From NCBI GenBank assembly GCA_001275005.1, contig JWZX01001800.1:1-36650 (forward strand): a DNA stretch of 36,650 bases. The letters run 5' to 3'. The notes under the pieces are model-generated. The model was not told where the DNA came from. It saw nothing but the letters and a program-made list of their open reading frames with translations, and did no database searches. Position 1 is the stretch's first letter. Each line of letters opens with the position of its first letter. The position numbers and the translations under genes are program-made. Positions 1-7,998 of the stretch are shown piece after piece. This stretch comes from Chrysochromulina tobinii. Taxonomy: Eukaryota > Haptophyta > Prymnesiales > Chrysochromulinaceae.

Positions 1-1945
1 CCGGCATGGCGCCCGGCACGGGCGAGCCGGGCGCCGGGCCGGGCGCCGTCGGCGCGAGCAGCGACGCGCCCACGACGACGCCGACGAGGCCGCGGCGGCC
101 GCCGCGCACGGGCGTGAACGCAGCCGCCTTGGGCGCCGAAGAGGAGTTGCCTAATATGGACGATGACGACGGTTACGAGAGCTTCAAGACGGCGCTTCCT
201 AATATGGATGAGATCGACTCGATGCCTTCGAGCCCGGGGGCGTTCACACCGGCTGGGCAGCCGTTCACACCCGTGCGGCTGAGCTACGCGGAGCGCGCCG
301 TGCTCGCCTCGCGGCTGGACGGTCCGCAGGCGAACGCGCTGCTGCAGGAGGTGATTGCCACTGATGACCTCTTGATTGCCACTGATGACCTCTTGATTGC
401 CTCGCGGCTGGACGGTCCGCAGGCGAACGCGCTGCTGCAGGAGGTGCGTGAGTGCCACGGAGTGCCACTGAGTGCCACTGAGTGCCACGAATTGCCACGA
501 ATTGCCACTGATTACCTCTTGATTGCCTCCCTCATCAGGTGCAGCAGCGCATGGCGACCGTCGCGCTGCTCCAAGAGGCGCTGGTCAACTCGCTCATGCT
601 CAACGGACCGCTCGGCACGACGCTCGGCCTCGATGCGGACGATGGCGACGAGGAGAGCGGCGGCGGCGACGACGACGACGACGGGAGCGACGGCGAGGCG
701 CTCGATACGACGCTCGTTCGGCGGGGCGCCGAGTTGAGCGGGATCGCGCGCTCGGCTTACTCGCCACTGAAGGAATTGGAGGAGGAGCTGCCTAATTTGG
801 AAGGAGAGGAGTTTCCTAATTCGGTCGCACCGCCGGTCGGCGAGACGAAGACGATGACTCAGCGTCTTCATGAGCGGATCTTGAGCGGCGGACCTCCTTT
901 GCCTAATATGGATGAGCGAATCTTGAGCGGCGGGCCTCCTAATACGGTACCGCATGTCCAATACGGCGCTGCCCAATACGGCGCTGCGCAGCAGGCTGCT
1001 GAATCCCGCGCAGCGGCAGCCGAACGGCGTCCCCACGCGAATGAGGTGGCGGAGGGCGCCGTGATGGGCGGCGGCGCGGAGGCTGAGGGCGCCCTGATGG
1101 GCGCCGGCACGGAGGCGGCGGCGAAGGCGAAGGCGGAGGCGGCGGAGGCGGAGGCGGCACGCGTGGAGGCGCTCGAGACGGCGCGAGCCGCCCTCGCGCG
1201 CAGCGAGCAGCTTGAGGCGGAGGTACCCATGCCCGCCTCCAATGGCCTCTGATTGCCTCTGATTGCCTCTGATTGCCATCTGATTGCGTCCCTCATCAGG
1301 TGGCCTCTATCTGATTGCGTCCCTCATCAGGTGGCCATGCTTCGCTCCGCATACTCGATGGCGGCCTCGACGGCTTCCTCCGCCGCCGACGTGCTGCAAC
1401 TCGAGGCAGAGGTGGCTCTGCTACGCGCGGCAGGCTACGCGTACTCGCAGGCCCCCTCGCAGGCCGCCTCGCAGGCCGCCTCGCAGGCCGCCTCCCGCAG
1501 GCCATCATCTGATTCGGAGACGGCGGAGGCCGTGGCGCCCACGTCGGCGCCCTTGGACGCCGTACACGCCTACGCGCCCACCTCGGCGCCCGCCTTTGCG
1601 CCCGCCTATGCGCCCACCTCGGCGCCCGACTATGCCGAGACGGCGCCCCCCGACCCCCCTCCCGAAGTCCGCAAGTTCAAATCGGGCGCCGAAGCCGCGG
1701 CGGCGGCCCTCGCGGCAGCGAGATCGGGCGCCGCGCCGCTCGTCTCCGCCCCGGGCTCCGAAGTTTCGTTACTGCCGATCAAGTACAAGTCCGGGCGCGA
1801 GGCGGCGCTCGCAGCGCTCGCGGAGGCGCAGCGCAGGCGCGCGCCAGGCGAGACGCCCACTACGGCGCCGGGGGAGGCGCCCGTGACGGCGCCTGGTGAG
1901 GCGCCCGTGACGGCGCCAGCTGGGGAGCCGCCAAGCTTGATTTAG
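1..1945 (+). CDS. Ala-rich coiled-coil protein, 5' end possibly outside window
   Basis: Exons <1-350, 539-1222 and 1331-1945, both introns phase 0; stop TAG at 1943-1945. The frame is open to the left window edge. An ATG at 6 exists, so it is either the true start or an internal Met. I do not recognise a family. Visible features: an acidic N-terminal part with repeated LPNMD motifs, a Gly/Asp-rich acidic stretch, an Ala/Glu coiled coil from about 1110 to 1430 (AKAEAAEAEAARVEALETAR), Pro/Ala-rich TSAP repeats, then two copies of an FKSG/YKSGxEAAxAALAxA motif near 1672 and 1789, and a TAPGEAP tail. The reading across the second intron (EAE|VAMLRS) restores a continuous coiled coil, which supports the splice. 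The low-complexity composition suggests a scaffold or structural protein. Function unknown. Confidence 0.65.
351..538 (+). repeat. Family A introner-like intron with trapped exon copy
   Basis: GT at 351 and AG at 537-538, phase 0. The intron holds two TGATGACCTCTTGATTGCC units, then a second copy (about 398-443) of the preceding 46 bp of exon (301-350 region), then TGCCAC repeats ending in the CCTCATCAG acceptor. A second GT at 444 gives the same downstream join (LLQE|VQQRMATV). Unspliced, the first 93 bases stay in frame, so alternative isoforms are possible. Confidence 0.7.
1223..1330 (+). repeat. Family A introner-like intron, two units
   Basis: Donor GTACCCATG and final acceptor CCTCATCAG, phase 0. 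Two CTCATCAG modules occur, ending at about 1299 and 1330. The donor sequence GGTACCCATGC is a diverged copy of the downstream exon start GGTGGCCATGC. Confidence 0.75.
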
Positions 1946-2337
1946 CTGCCGCGAAGAGCGAGAGCAGGGGAGCCAAAGGTCGTGTCAAAAAGTCGCCGTC
2001 AGGCCCGTGTGGGGAAATCGAGTAGTCTGTCCAGAGCACGACCACCAACGGTGAGAAGCCCCGTTCAGCATGCCCGTCAGTCAGCAATCCGTCAGTCAAT
2101 CCGGGGAGGGAACGTGGGGCATGCCTGGCCATTAAATTGTTGAGCATGCTGTTCATGTCTCAGTCGATTGAATTTTGGACAGCATAAACAATTCGAAGTG
2201 GTCGGAATCCGACCCTATTAAATTACGCTTTACACGGAGGATCGAACATTATTTACAGTGCGCGTATAAAGTAACTGAAAACTCGTTAGATACTGCCGCC
2301 CTCAAAGAGTCCACTTTAGATTGCACCGGAGATTGTC
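1946..2337. other. Intergenic gap between convergent genes
   Basis: 392 bases between two gene 3' ends. It is AT-richer than its surroundings and has no coding signal, introner unit or clear hairpin. It presumably holds both 3' UTRs. No canonical AATAAA could be assigned with confidence. Confidence 0.5.
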
Positions 2338-5300
2338 TCAGGGCATTGCACGCCTCCGACGCTGCAGCGGCCTCGTCGCCGTCACCTCAAGCGCGACCTC
2401 CACCTTGCGCTTGCCACCCTTATTGCCACTTAGCATGGCGCCGCCCTCGCGCCTCGGAGGGGTGAGGGACACCTCGTCGCCGCGCAGCCAGATCACGTCG
2501 ACGGTGCTCGGCACGGTGCTCAGCAGCGCGCGCAGCCAGTCGTCGCGTCGCACGCTCCCGCGCCGCAAGCACGAGATATTGCACCCGTGCACAGGGCACA
2601 CACTGCTCCGCGCCTGGCACGACTGGTGGCGCCGACTCTCCTCGAGAGCCGTGAGGTTGCACCGGCTCAGATGCATGCAGCCCTCGAGCGTGGCGGGGTC
2701 GATCAGCCGCTGGTGCGAGAGTACGCACTGTAGCCTCAGCTGCTCCCACTCGACCTGCACCTCGAGCAGCGCCTCGTCCTCGTCCTCGTCCGACTCCATT
2801 GCCTGCGCCACGGCTGGTATCGCGCGCACCTCACGGCACTCCTCGTCCTCCTCCTCCTCCTCCTCGTCCTCGGTGGGCGTGAGCTCGAGCTTGACCTCGC
2901 CGTCCTCATCGTCGACCTCGCCATCGGGCTCGCCAACCTCGTCGTCCTCGTCGTCCTCGTCGTCTTCCTCGTCCTGCTCGTCGCTGCTCTCGTCGTTCTC
3001 GTCGCACTCATCGACATGCCCGGCGCCCTCAGCCTCTGCAGCCGCTTCGCCGCCGCGGGCCATGTGCTTTGCATATGCGACGGCGGCCTCGACGGCGGTG
3101 GCGAAGTATCCAAGAGAGACAAGTCGCTCATCACGCTTGTATCTGGCCTGGAAGGGCTTAGCTGGAGGCTGCCCTGATGAATAATTTGGAATGCGGTACA
3201 CGCTACGGTAGCCCGTGTTCGAGCGAGGTGAGAGATGCAGCCGGAGCCCCTCAGCCTCGGTGACCATGCCTGCTGCATCTGCCTCCCCGGCAGATTCGCC
3301 GTCGCGGGCCATGTGCCTGGCATACGCGACGGCGGCCTCGACGGCGGTGGCGAAGTATCCAAGAGAGACAAGTCGCTCATCACGCTCGTATTGGACCTGG
3401 AAGGGCTTAGCCCGAGGCTGCCCTGATGGATAATTTGGCATGCGGCGCACGCGAAGGTAGCCCGAGTTCGAGAGAGGTGAAAGATGCAGCCGGAGCCCCT
3501 CAGCCTCGGTGACCATCCCTGCTGCATCTGGCGTCAGTTCGACTCCATCCTCCTCCTCCTCCTCGCGTTCCTCGAGAGGCCCTTCTTCTTCTGCACCGCC
3601 CTCTTCGTCCCAAGCGCCGTCCCAAGCGCCGTCCCCAACGGCAGCCCGGCTGCGGCTTCGCTGCTTTGCAATCGCCACCTGCGACACCGGCTTGAGGCCT
3701 TCCAAGACGCGAGACGAAGGCCGCCGCTCGCGTGCACCTCTTACCAGCGTAGGAATTTGATGCAGGCCAGCATGCTTGTCCGGTAGGGTGCAGCCAAACG
3801 TACCACACTCGTCCCTGTCCTCGTCACTGTCCTCGTCCTCGCACTCATCACACTCATGCGCGACGTTGCTGGCGTGGACCGGAATGCCACGCGGCACTTG
3901 GTCCGCAGCGTCCTTGGCTGCGCCTTGTTCGCTCTGTGCCTCCTGCTCGTCGTCGTGCTCGACGCCCTCCGCCTCTGCAGCTGCTTCGCCGTCGTGGGCC
4001 ACGTGCATGGCATATGCGACGGCGGCCTCGACGGCGGTGGCGAAGTGTCCGAGAGAGACATTTCGCCCATCACGCCTGTATTGGACCTGGAAGGGCTTAG
4101 CCCGAGGCTGCCCTGATGGATTATTTGGCCTGCGGTGCACGCGTCGGTAGCCCGTGCTCGAGTTACGTGAGAGATGCAGCCGAAGCCCCTCAGCCTCAGT
4201 GACCATGCCTGCTGCATCTGCTTCCCGAGCTGCTTCGCCGTCGCGGGCTATGTGCCTTGCATACGCGACGGCGGCCTCGACGGCGGTGGTGAAGCATCCG
4301 AGAGAGACATGTCGCCCATCACGCTTGTATTTGGCCTGGAAGGGCTTAGCTGGAGGCTGCCCTGATGGATTATTTGGCAAGCGGATCACGTGAAGGTAGC
4401 CCGTGTTCGACTGAGGTGAGAGATGCAGCCGGAGCCCCTCAGCCTCGGTGACCATGTCTGCCCCAACCTCCGCCAGGTCACAAGCCTCCACGCCAGCGTC
4501 GCCCTCAGGTTCGAGAGACTCATCACGCTCAAGCGCGACGTTGCTGGCGTTGAACGGAATGCCGCGCGGCACTCGTTCCGCAGCGTCCTTGGCTGTGCCT
4601 TGTTCGCTCTGTGCCTCCTGCTCGTCGTCATGCCCGGCGCCCTCCGCCTCTGCTGCCGCTTCGCCGTCGCGGGCCATGTGCTTGGCATATGCGACGGCGG
4701 CCTCGATGGCGGTGGCGAAGCATCCGAGAGAGACACTTCGCCCATCACGCCTGTATTCGGCCCGGAAGGGCTTAGCCCGAGGCTGCCCTGATGGATCATT
4801 TGGCTCGCGGCGCACGCGAAGGTAGCCTGTGCTCGAGCGAGGAGAGAGATGCAGCCGAAGCCCCTCAGCCTCGGTGACCATCACTGCTCTTGCATCTGCC
4901 TCCCCAGCCTCAGCCTCTGCAGCCGCTTCGCCGTCGCGGGCCATGTGCTTTGCATACGCGACGGCGGCCTCGACGGCCGTGGCGAAGTATCCGAGAGACA
5001 CACTTCGCCCATCATGCCTGTATTCGGCCCGGAAGGGCTTAGCCCGAGGCTGCCCTGATGGATAATTTGGCTCGCGGCGCACGCTACGGTAGCCCGTGTT
5101 CGAGCGAGGTGAGAGATGCAGCCGGAGCCCCTCAGCCTCGGTGACCATGTCTCCCCCAACCTCCTCCTGGTCATCAGCCTCCACGCCGGCGTCACCCTCG
5201 GGTTCAAGAGACTCATCACGCTCAAGCGCGACGTTGCTGGCGTTGAACGGAATGCCGCGCGGCACTCGGCCCGCAGCGTCCTTGGCTGTGCCTTGTTCGC

Positions 5301-5748
5301 TCTGTGCCTCCTGCTCGTCGTCATGCCCGGCGCCCTCCGCCTTCCCAGCTAGGGTTAGCCCCAGCTGCCCTTCGCTTTCGCGGGCTATGTGCCTGGCATA
5401 CGCGACGGCGGCCTCGACGGCGGTCGCAAAGCATCCGAGAGAGACATCCCGCCCAGGCTCCAGCACACGCGTGTATCCGGCCTGGAAGGGCTTATCCCAG
5501 GGCTGCCCTGATGGATCATTATGACAATTTGGCCTGCGGAACACGCCAAGGTAGCCCGTGTTCGAGTGAGGTGAGAGATGCAGCCGGAGCCCCTCAGCCT
5601 CGGTGAGCACCATGTCTGCCCCAACCTCCTCCTGGTCATCAGCCTCCACGCCGGCGTCGCCCTCAGGTTCGAGATACTCATCACGCTCAAGCGCGACGTT
5701 GCTGGCGTGGACCGGAATGCCGCGCGGCACTCGTTCCGCAGCTTGCAT
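2338..5748 (-). CDS. Multi-AP2-repeat protein, seven AP2-like domains
   Basis: Single uninterrupted frame of 1136 aa from the ATG at 5748-5746. The frame extends upstream only to a TTG. It contains seven repeats of about 60-80 aa, each opening MVTEAEGLRLHLSP, followed by (S/N)TGYxxVxR, PSGQPxAKPFxAxY, a basic RDGRxVSLG and FATAVEAAVAYAxHxA. The last part matches the AP2/ERF core (strands plus EAA-AYA helix). Some repeats are separated by a duplicated acidic linker containing RVPRGIPFNASNVALERD. A CTFGCTLPDKHAGLH Cys/His motif lies between repeats 5 and 6, and after repeat 7 come a long Asp/Glu tract and a Cys/His-rich tail (CPVHGCNISC). AP2 domains bind DNA in plants and apicomplexans, so a nuclear DNA-binding role is inferred. 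It is unusual that the gene is intronless in an intron-rich region. Confidence 0.8.
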   Translation of the reverse strand: MQAAERVPRGIPVHASNVALERDEYLEPEGDAGVEADDQEEVGADMVLTEAEGLRLHLSPHSNTGYLGVFRRPNCHNDPSGQPWDKPFQAGYTRVLEPGRDVSLGCFATAVEAAVAYARHIARESEGQLGLTLAGKAEGAGHDDEQEAQSEQGTAKDAAGRVPRGIPFNASNVALERDESLEPEGDAGVEADDQEEVGGDMVTEAEGLRLHLSPRSNTGYRSVRREPNYPSGQPRAKPFRAEYRHDGRSVSLGYFATAVEAAVAYAKHMARDGEAAAEAEAGEADARAVMVTEAEGLRLHLSPRSSTGYLRVRREPNDPSGQPRAKPFRAEYRRDGRSVSLGCFATAIEAAVAYAKHMARDGEAAAEAEGAGHDDEQEAQSEQGTAKDAAERVPRGIPFNASNVALERDESLEPEGDAGVEACDLAEVGADMVTEAEGLRLHLSPQSNTGYLHVIRLPNNPSGQPPAKPFQAKYKRDGRHVSLGCFTTAVEAAVAYARHIARDGEAAREADAAGMVTEAEGLRLHLSRNSSTGYRRVHRRPNNPSGQPRAKPFQVQYRRDGRNVSLGHFATAVEAAVAYAMHVAHDGEAAAEAEGVEHDDEQEAQSEQGAAKDAADQVPRGIPVHASNVAHECDECEDEDSDEDRDECGTFGCTLPDKHAGLHQIPTLVRGARERRPSSRVLEGLKPVSQVAIAKQRSRSRAAVGDGAWDGAWDEEGGAEEEGPLEEREEEEEDGVELTPDAAGMVTEAEGLRLHLSPLSNSGYLRVRRMPNYPSGQPRAKPFQVQYERDERLVSLGYFATAVEAAVAYARHMARDGESAGEADAAGMVTEAEGLRLHLSPRSNTGYRSVYRIPNYSSGQPPAKPFQARYKRDERLVSLGYFATAVEAAVAYAKHMARGGEAAAEAEGAGHVDECDENDESSDEQDEEDDEDDEDDEVGEPDGEVDDEDGEVKLELTPTEDEEEEEEDEECREVRAIPAVAQAMESDEDEDEALLEVQVEWEQLRLQCVLSHQRLIDPATLEGCMHLSRCNLTALEESRRHQSCQARSSVCPVHGCNISCLRRGSVRRDDWLRALLSTVPSTVDVIWLRGDEVSLTPPRREGGAMLSGNKGGKRKVEVALEVTATRPLQRRRRAMP
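3040..5613 (-). repeat. Tandem AP2-coding repeat array (7 copies)
   Basis: Seven near-identical coding repeats with the shared signature CTCAGCCTCGGTGACCAT (plus strand) at each repeat start. Copy 1 (nearest 5613) is the most divergent and carries a short insertion before PSGQPWDK. Copies 2 and 3, 4 and 5, and 6 and 7 lie close together without the long linker, which suggests expansion by pairs. Confidence 0.8.
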
Positions 5749-5934
5749 GGCTGTTCCACGCGCTTTTCCCAAGTTTCACTCCACCATTCCTAATGCGACT
5801 GCATGCAACTAGTCGAGAATGAAGGAAAAACGAGTATATTCCAGCGCCGTACCGGTTTTTCGTCTTCCCGGTCCGGAGTTTGTGCGAATTTTGTGTTTCA
5901 CAGCTGCCCAGGCTTCGGCGAAGCTGCTGTGCCG
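5749..5934. promoter_or_regulatory. Divergent promoter region (inferred)
   Basis: About 187 bases separate the start of the minus-strand AP2-repeat gene from the likely GNAT start. The stretch is AT-richer than the flanking coding DNA. Two head-to-head genes this close must share a promoter region. No TATA box can be assigned. Confidence 0.35.
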
Positions 5935-6588
5935 ATGATGCTCGCTGTAGCTCCAACCATCGCCATGGCCTGGGTGATCCGCGTCGCAGCGCCGCACGAG
6001 CTCGCACGCGTTGCCGAACTTCAGTTTGACACGTTTGCGCCGCCGCCCGAGCCGCCCGCTCTTTTGCCGCTTTTAGCCTCCTTTTACGAGCGTGGTCAAG
6101 CGTCCGTACGAGGCAACATGCTACGCAAGCTGATGGATGAGCTGAACTCGCGCATAGACACGGGCTCGGACGTGTTTGTGGCGGCGGAGGCGGACGACGA
6201 TGCTCTTCCGAGCGGCGGCGTGGACGAGAGTGGACGATACGTAGAAAAGGGGGCTCCACTCCTCGGCACGGTGGACCTGTCGCAGCAGGAGATGCAGCTG
6301 CCCACCCATGGCATCGCCGAGGGGCTGTACATGAGCTGCATGGCCGTCGCGCCGGCCGCACGCCGCCGTGGCATCGCTCGTGCTCTGCTGGCGGCGAGCG
6401 AGGCGCGCGCGCTCGAGCGCGGCGAGTCGATGCTTTGGCTCCACGTCGAAGCTGGCAACCACGCCGCGATCTCGCTGTACGAGCGCGAGGGCTTCTTGCG
6501 CCAGCCCGACACGCCGCTGTTCCAGGGCTTCGCACGTGCGCTCAACCTGCAGGAGCAGCCGTTGTTGTTCAAGAAGGAGATTGGGTGA
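5935..6588 (+). CDS. GNAT-family N-acetyltransferase
   Basis: 217 aa from the ATG at 5935; the frame is open back to another ATG at 5803 and also has ATG 5965 in a good context (GCCATGG). The GNAT fold is clear: motif A LYMSCMAVAPAARRRGIA contains the acetyl-CoA-binding RRRGIA loop, followed by the ALLAASEARALERG helix, then LWLHVEAGNHAAISLYEREGF, the typical motif B with the N-x-x-A-x-x-LYE-GF pattern. It should transfer acetyl from acetyl-CoA to an amine or a protein N-terminus. The arrangement LHVE-N-AAI-LYE-GF resembles the plastid protein acetyltransferases of plants. If the 5803 start is used, the extra 44 residues could be a targeting sequence. Substrate unknown. Intronless. Confidence 0.85.
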   Translation: MMLAVAPTIAMAWVIRVAAPHELARVAELQFDTFAPPPEPPALLPLLASFYERGQASVRGNMLRKLMDELNSRIDTGSDVFVAAEADDDALPSGGVDESGRYVEKGAPLLGTVDLSQQEMQLPTHGIAEGLYMSCMAVAPAARRRGIARALLAASEARALERGESMLWLHVEAGNHAAISLYEREGFLRQPDTPLFQGFARALNLQEQPLLFKKEIG

Positions 6589-6966
6589 CATAGCCGTCGT
6601 GACGAGCCTTGTGGGCCAAGCTGCGGACGAGAGAGGGACAATACACTGCTTAAAAACACACGTTACCCTCACCCAAACCGTACATGTGACTAGCTCAGAG
6701 TATAGTACAGCCGGTATAGTCGTTATACTTGTGGGGGCCGCACTTAGGAGGGTCGCAAACGAACCACCCGCCCTGCCAAGGGGGAGTTGGCAGTTGCGCG
6801 AGTTGCTTCTCTAGCCGCCAGATGAAGGTCGCCCGCCTCGTAAGGTACGGTCCGGTGAGACAAAAGAAAACTTTTCTACAGCCGGTACAGTGATACCCTA
6901 CCTTTTATCACAGACACTCTCAAGACTCCCCCCAAATCGTCATTCACACCGCACTTCACGGTATCC
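6589..6966. other. Intergenic gap, tandem plus-strand genes
   Basis: 378 bases with no coding signal. A short motif, ACAGCCGGTA(T/C)AG, occurs twice (about 6708 and 6876), possibly shared regulatory sequence for the downstream gene. Nothing else seen. Confidence 0.4.
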
Positions 6967-7731
6967 ATGTTGTGTGGCGTAGCGCTGCTTGCGCTCCTGC
7001 CCATCGCCGCTGGGCTATGTGAGGACGCCCATACGGACACCGATAGGGCGAGCTGTGCATCATGGGCGAAAGGCGGCGAGTGCGACCGTAATCCTGACTA
7101 CATGCGGCTGAACTGCGCTGCGTCATGTGGTTTCTGTTCCACACCTCCGTCAACTTCTGCTGGACACTCTTCGACTACGAGTATACCCATCGAACCGCTG
7201 CTTGCGAAGCTGAAGACGGCGCGTGCTTGGCCGCCGGCACAGCTAGCAAGTCTGCGCGCAGCCTTGGACCCAGATGGCGATGGGCTTGTCGACGCTGAGG
7301 ATTGGATGACGCTGACTGGAAGCGCGCATGCTTCTGGGAGCATGCAACCAGAACGCTCACTGGGAGCATGCGCCGAGGCCGCATCGCCCGTGACGAGGAC
7401 GCCAAGCTCTTCGGCGCATCCCTCCTCCTCCTCCTCGCCGCTGCCAGGCGACGGTGCGCTCTCGACTCGTGTGGCCGAGCGAATGCCTACGTTCGTTCTG
7501 AGTAAGACGCCGCCGAAGGTCGGGGCCGAAGACCTGTACTACGTCCTCCGAGCGGAGGTGGGCTCCGCCCTCGATGCGCACGCGGAGGACGTGTTCGAAA
7601 AGTGCGCCTCGCGCTGCCTGCAGAGCGATGAGTGCTGGATGATCTCGATCTCCCCACAGGCGGGCGGGCGCCCAAATAGGAACTGTTGCATGCATACCAA
7701 GTTGTGGGGTTTCACGAGCGTGACCGTGTAG
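6967..7731 (+). CDS. Secreted ShKT / EF-hand / PAN-like protein
   Basis: 254 aa, intronless. Residues 1-16 form a signal peptide (MLCGVALLALLPIAAG). Residues about 18-58 are a ShKT domain: six cysteines, with ASCASWAKGGECDRN followed by YMRLNCAASCGFC. An EF-hand-like calcium loop, DPDGDGLVDAED, lies at about residues 99-110. After a Ser/Pro-rich linker, the C-terminus (FEKCASRCLQSDECWMIS to NRNCCMH) has the Cys spacing of a PAN/apple-like module. ShKT domains are common extracellular Cys-rich modules in algal and animal secreted enzymes and do not by themselves mean a toxin. Likely a secreted or cell-surface adhesion or matrix protein. No enzymatic domain is visible. Confidence 0.75.
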   Translation: MLCGVALLALLPIAAGLCEDAHTDTDRASCASWAKGGECDRNPDYMRLNCAASCGFCSTPPSTSAGHSSTTSIPIEPLLAKLKTARAWPPAQLASLRAALDPDGDGLVDAEDWMTLTGSAHASGSMQPERSLGACAEAASPVTRTPSSSAHPSSSSSPLPGDGALSTRVAERMPTFVLSKTPPKVGAEDLYYVLRAEVGSALDAHAEDVFEKCASRCLQSDECWMISISPQAGGRPNRNCCMHTKLWGFTSVTV

Positions 7732-7998
7732 AGATTCCGGATTATTCGGGTTGTAAACGACTTGTCCGGCGGCTGCCAAGTCGCGCGGCGGCGCGGCAAG
7801 GTCAACACACGAGCCGAACATTGGAGCCGAACTAGTGCGCGTTTGCACATCGGCGCGCCCGCGCGCGCCGCAGCCCGCACTGAGCTCTCGCGTGTGTCGA
7901 CGCGTCGTGGTGGTTGCTGGTTCCGAGACTGCTTACCACGTACAATTGGTCTAGATGCAATCGGCTCCTTACTTGCCCAAAAAGGATCGCTTCACACA

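Noticed and set aside
2321-3184. Long plus-strand open frames opposite the AP2-repeat gene
   Set aside because: They are Ser/Arg-rich mirror frames of a repetitive GC-rich coding region, with no domains.
7762-7998. N-terminal extension of the MICAL-like protein
   Set aside because: The open frame is real but its sequence is uninformative, and the MGACASK lipidation signal at 7999 is a much better start.
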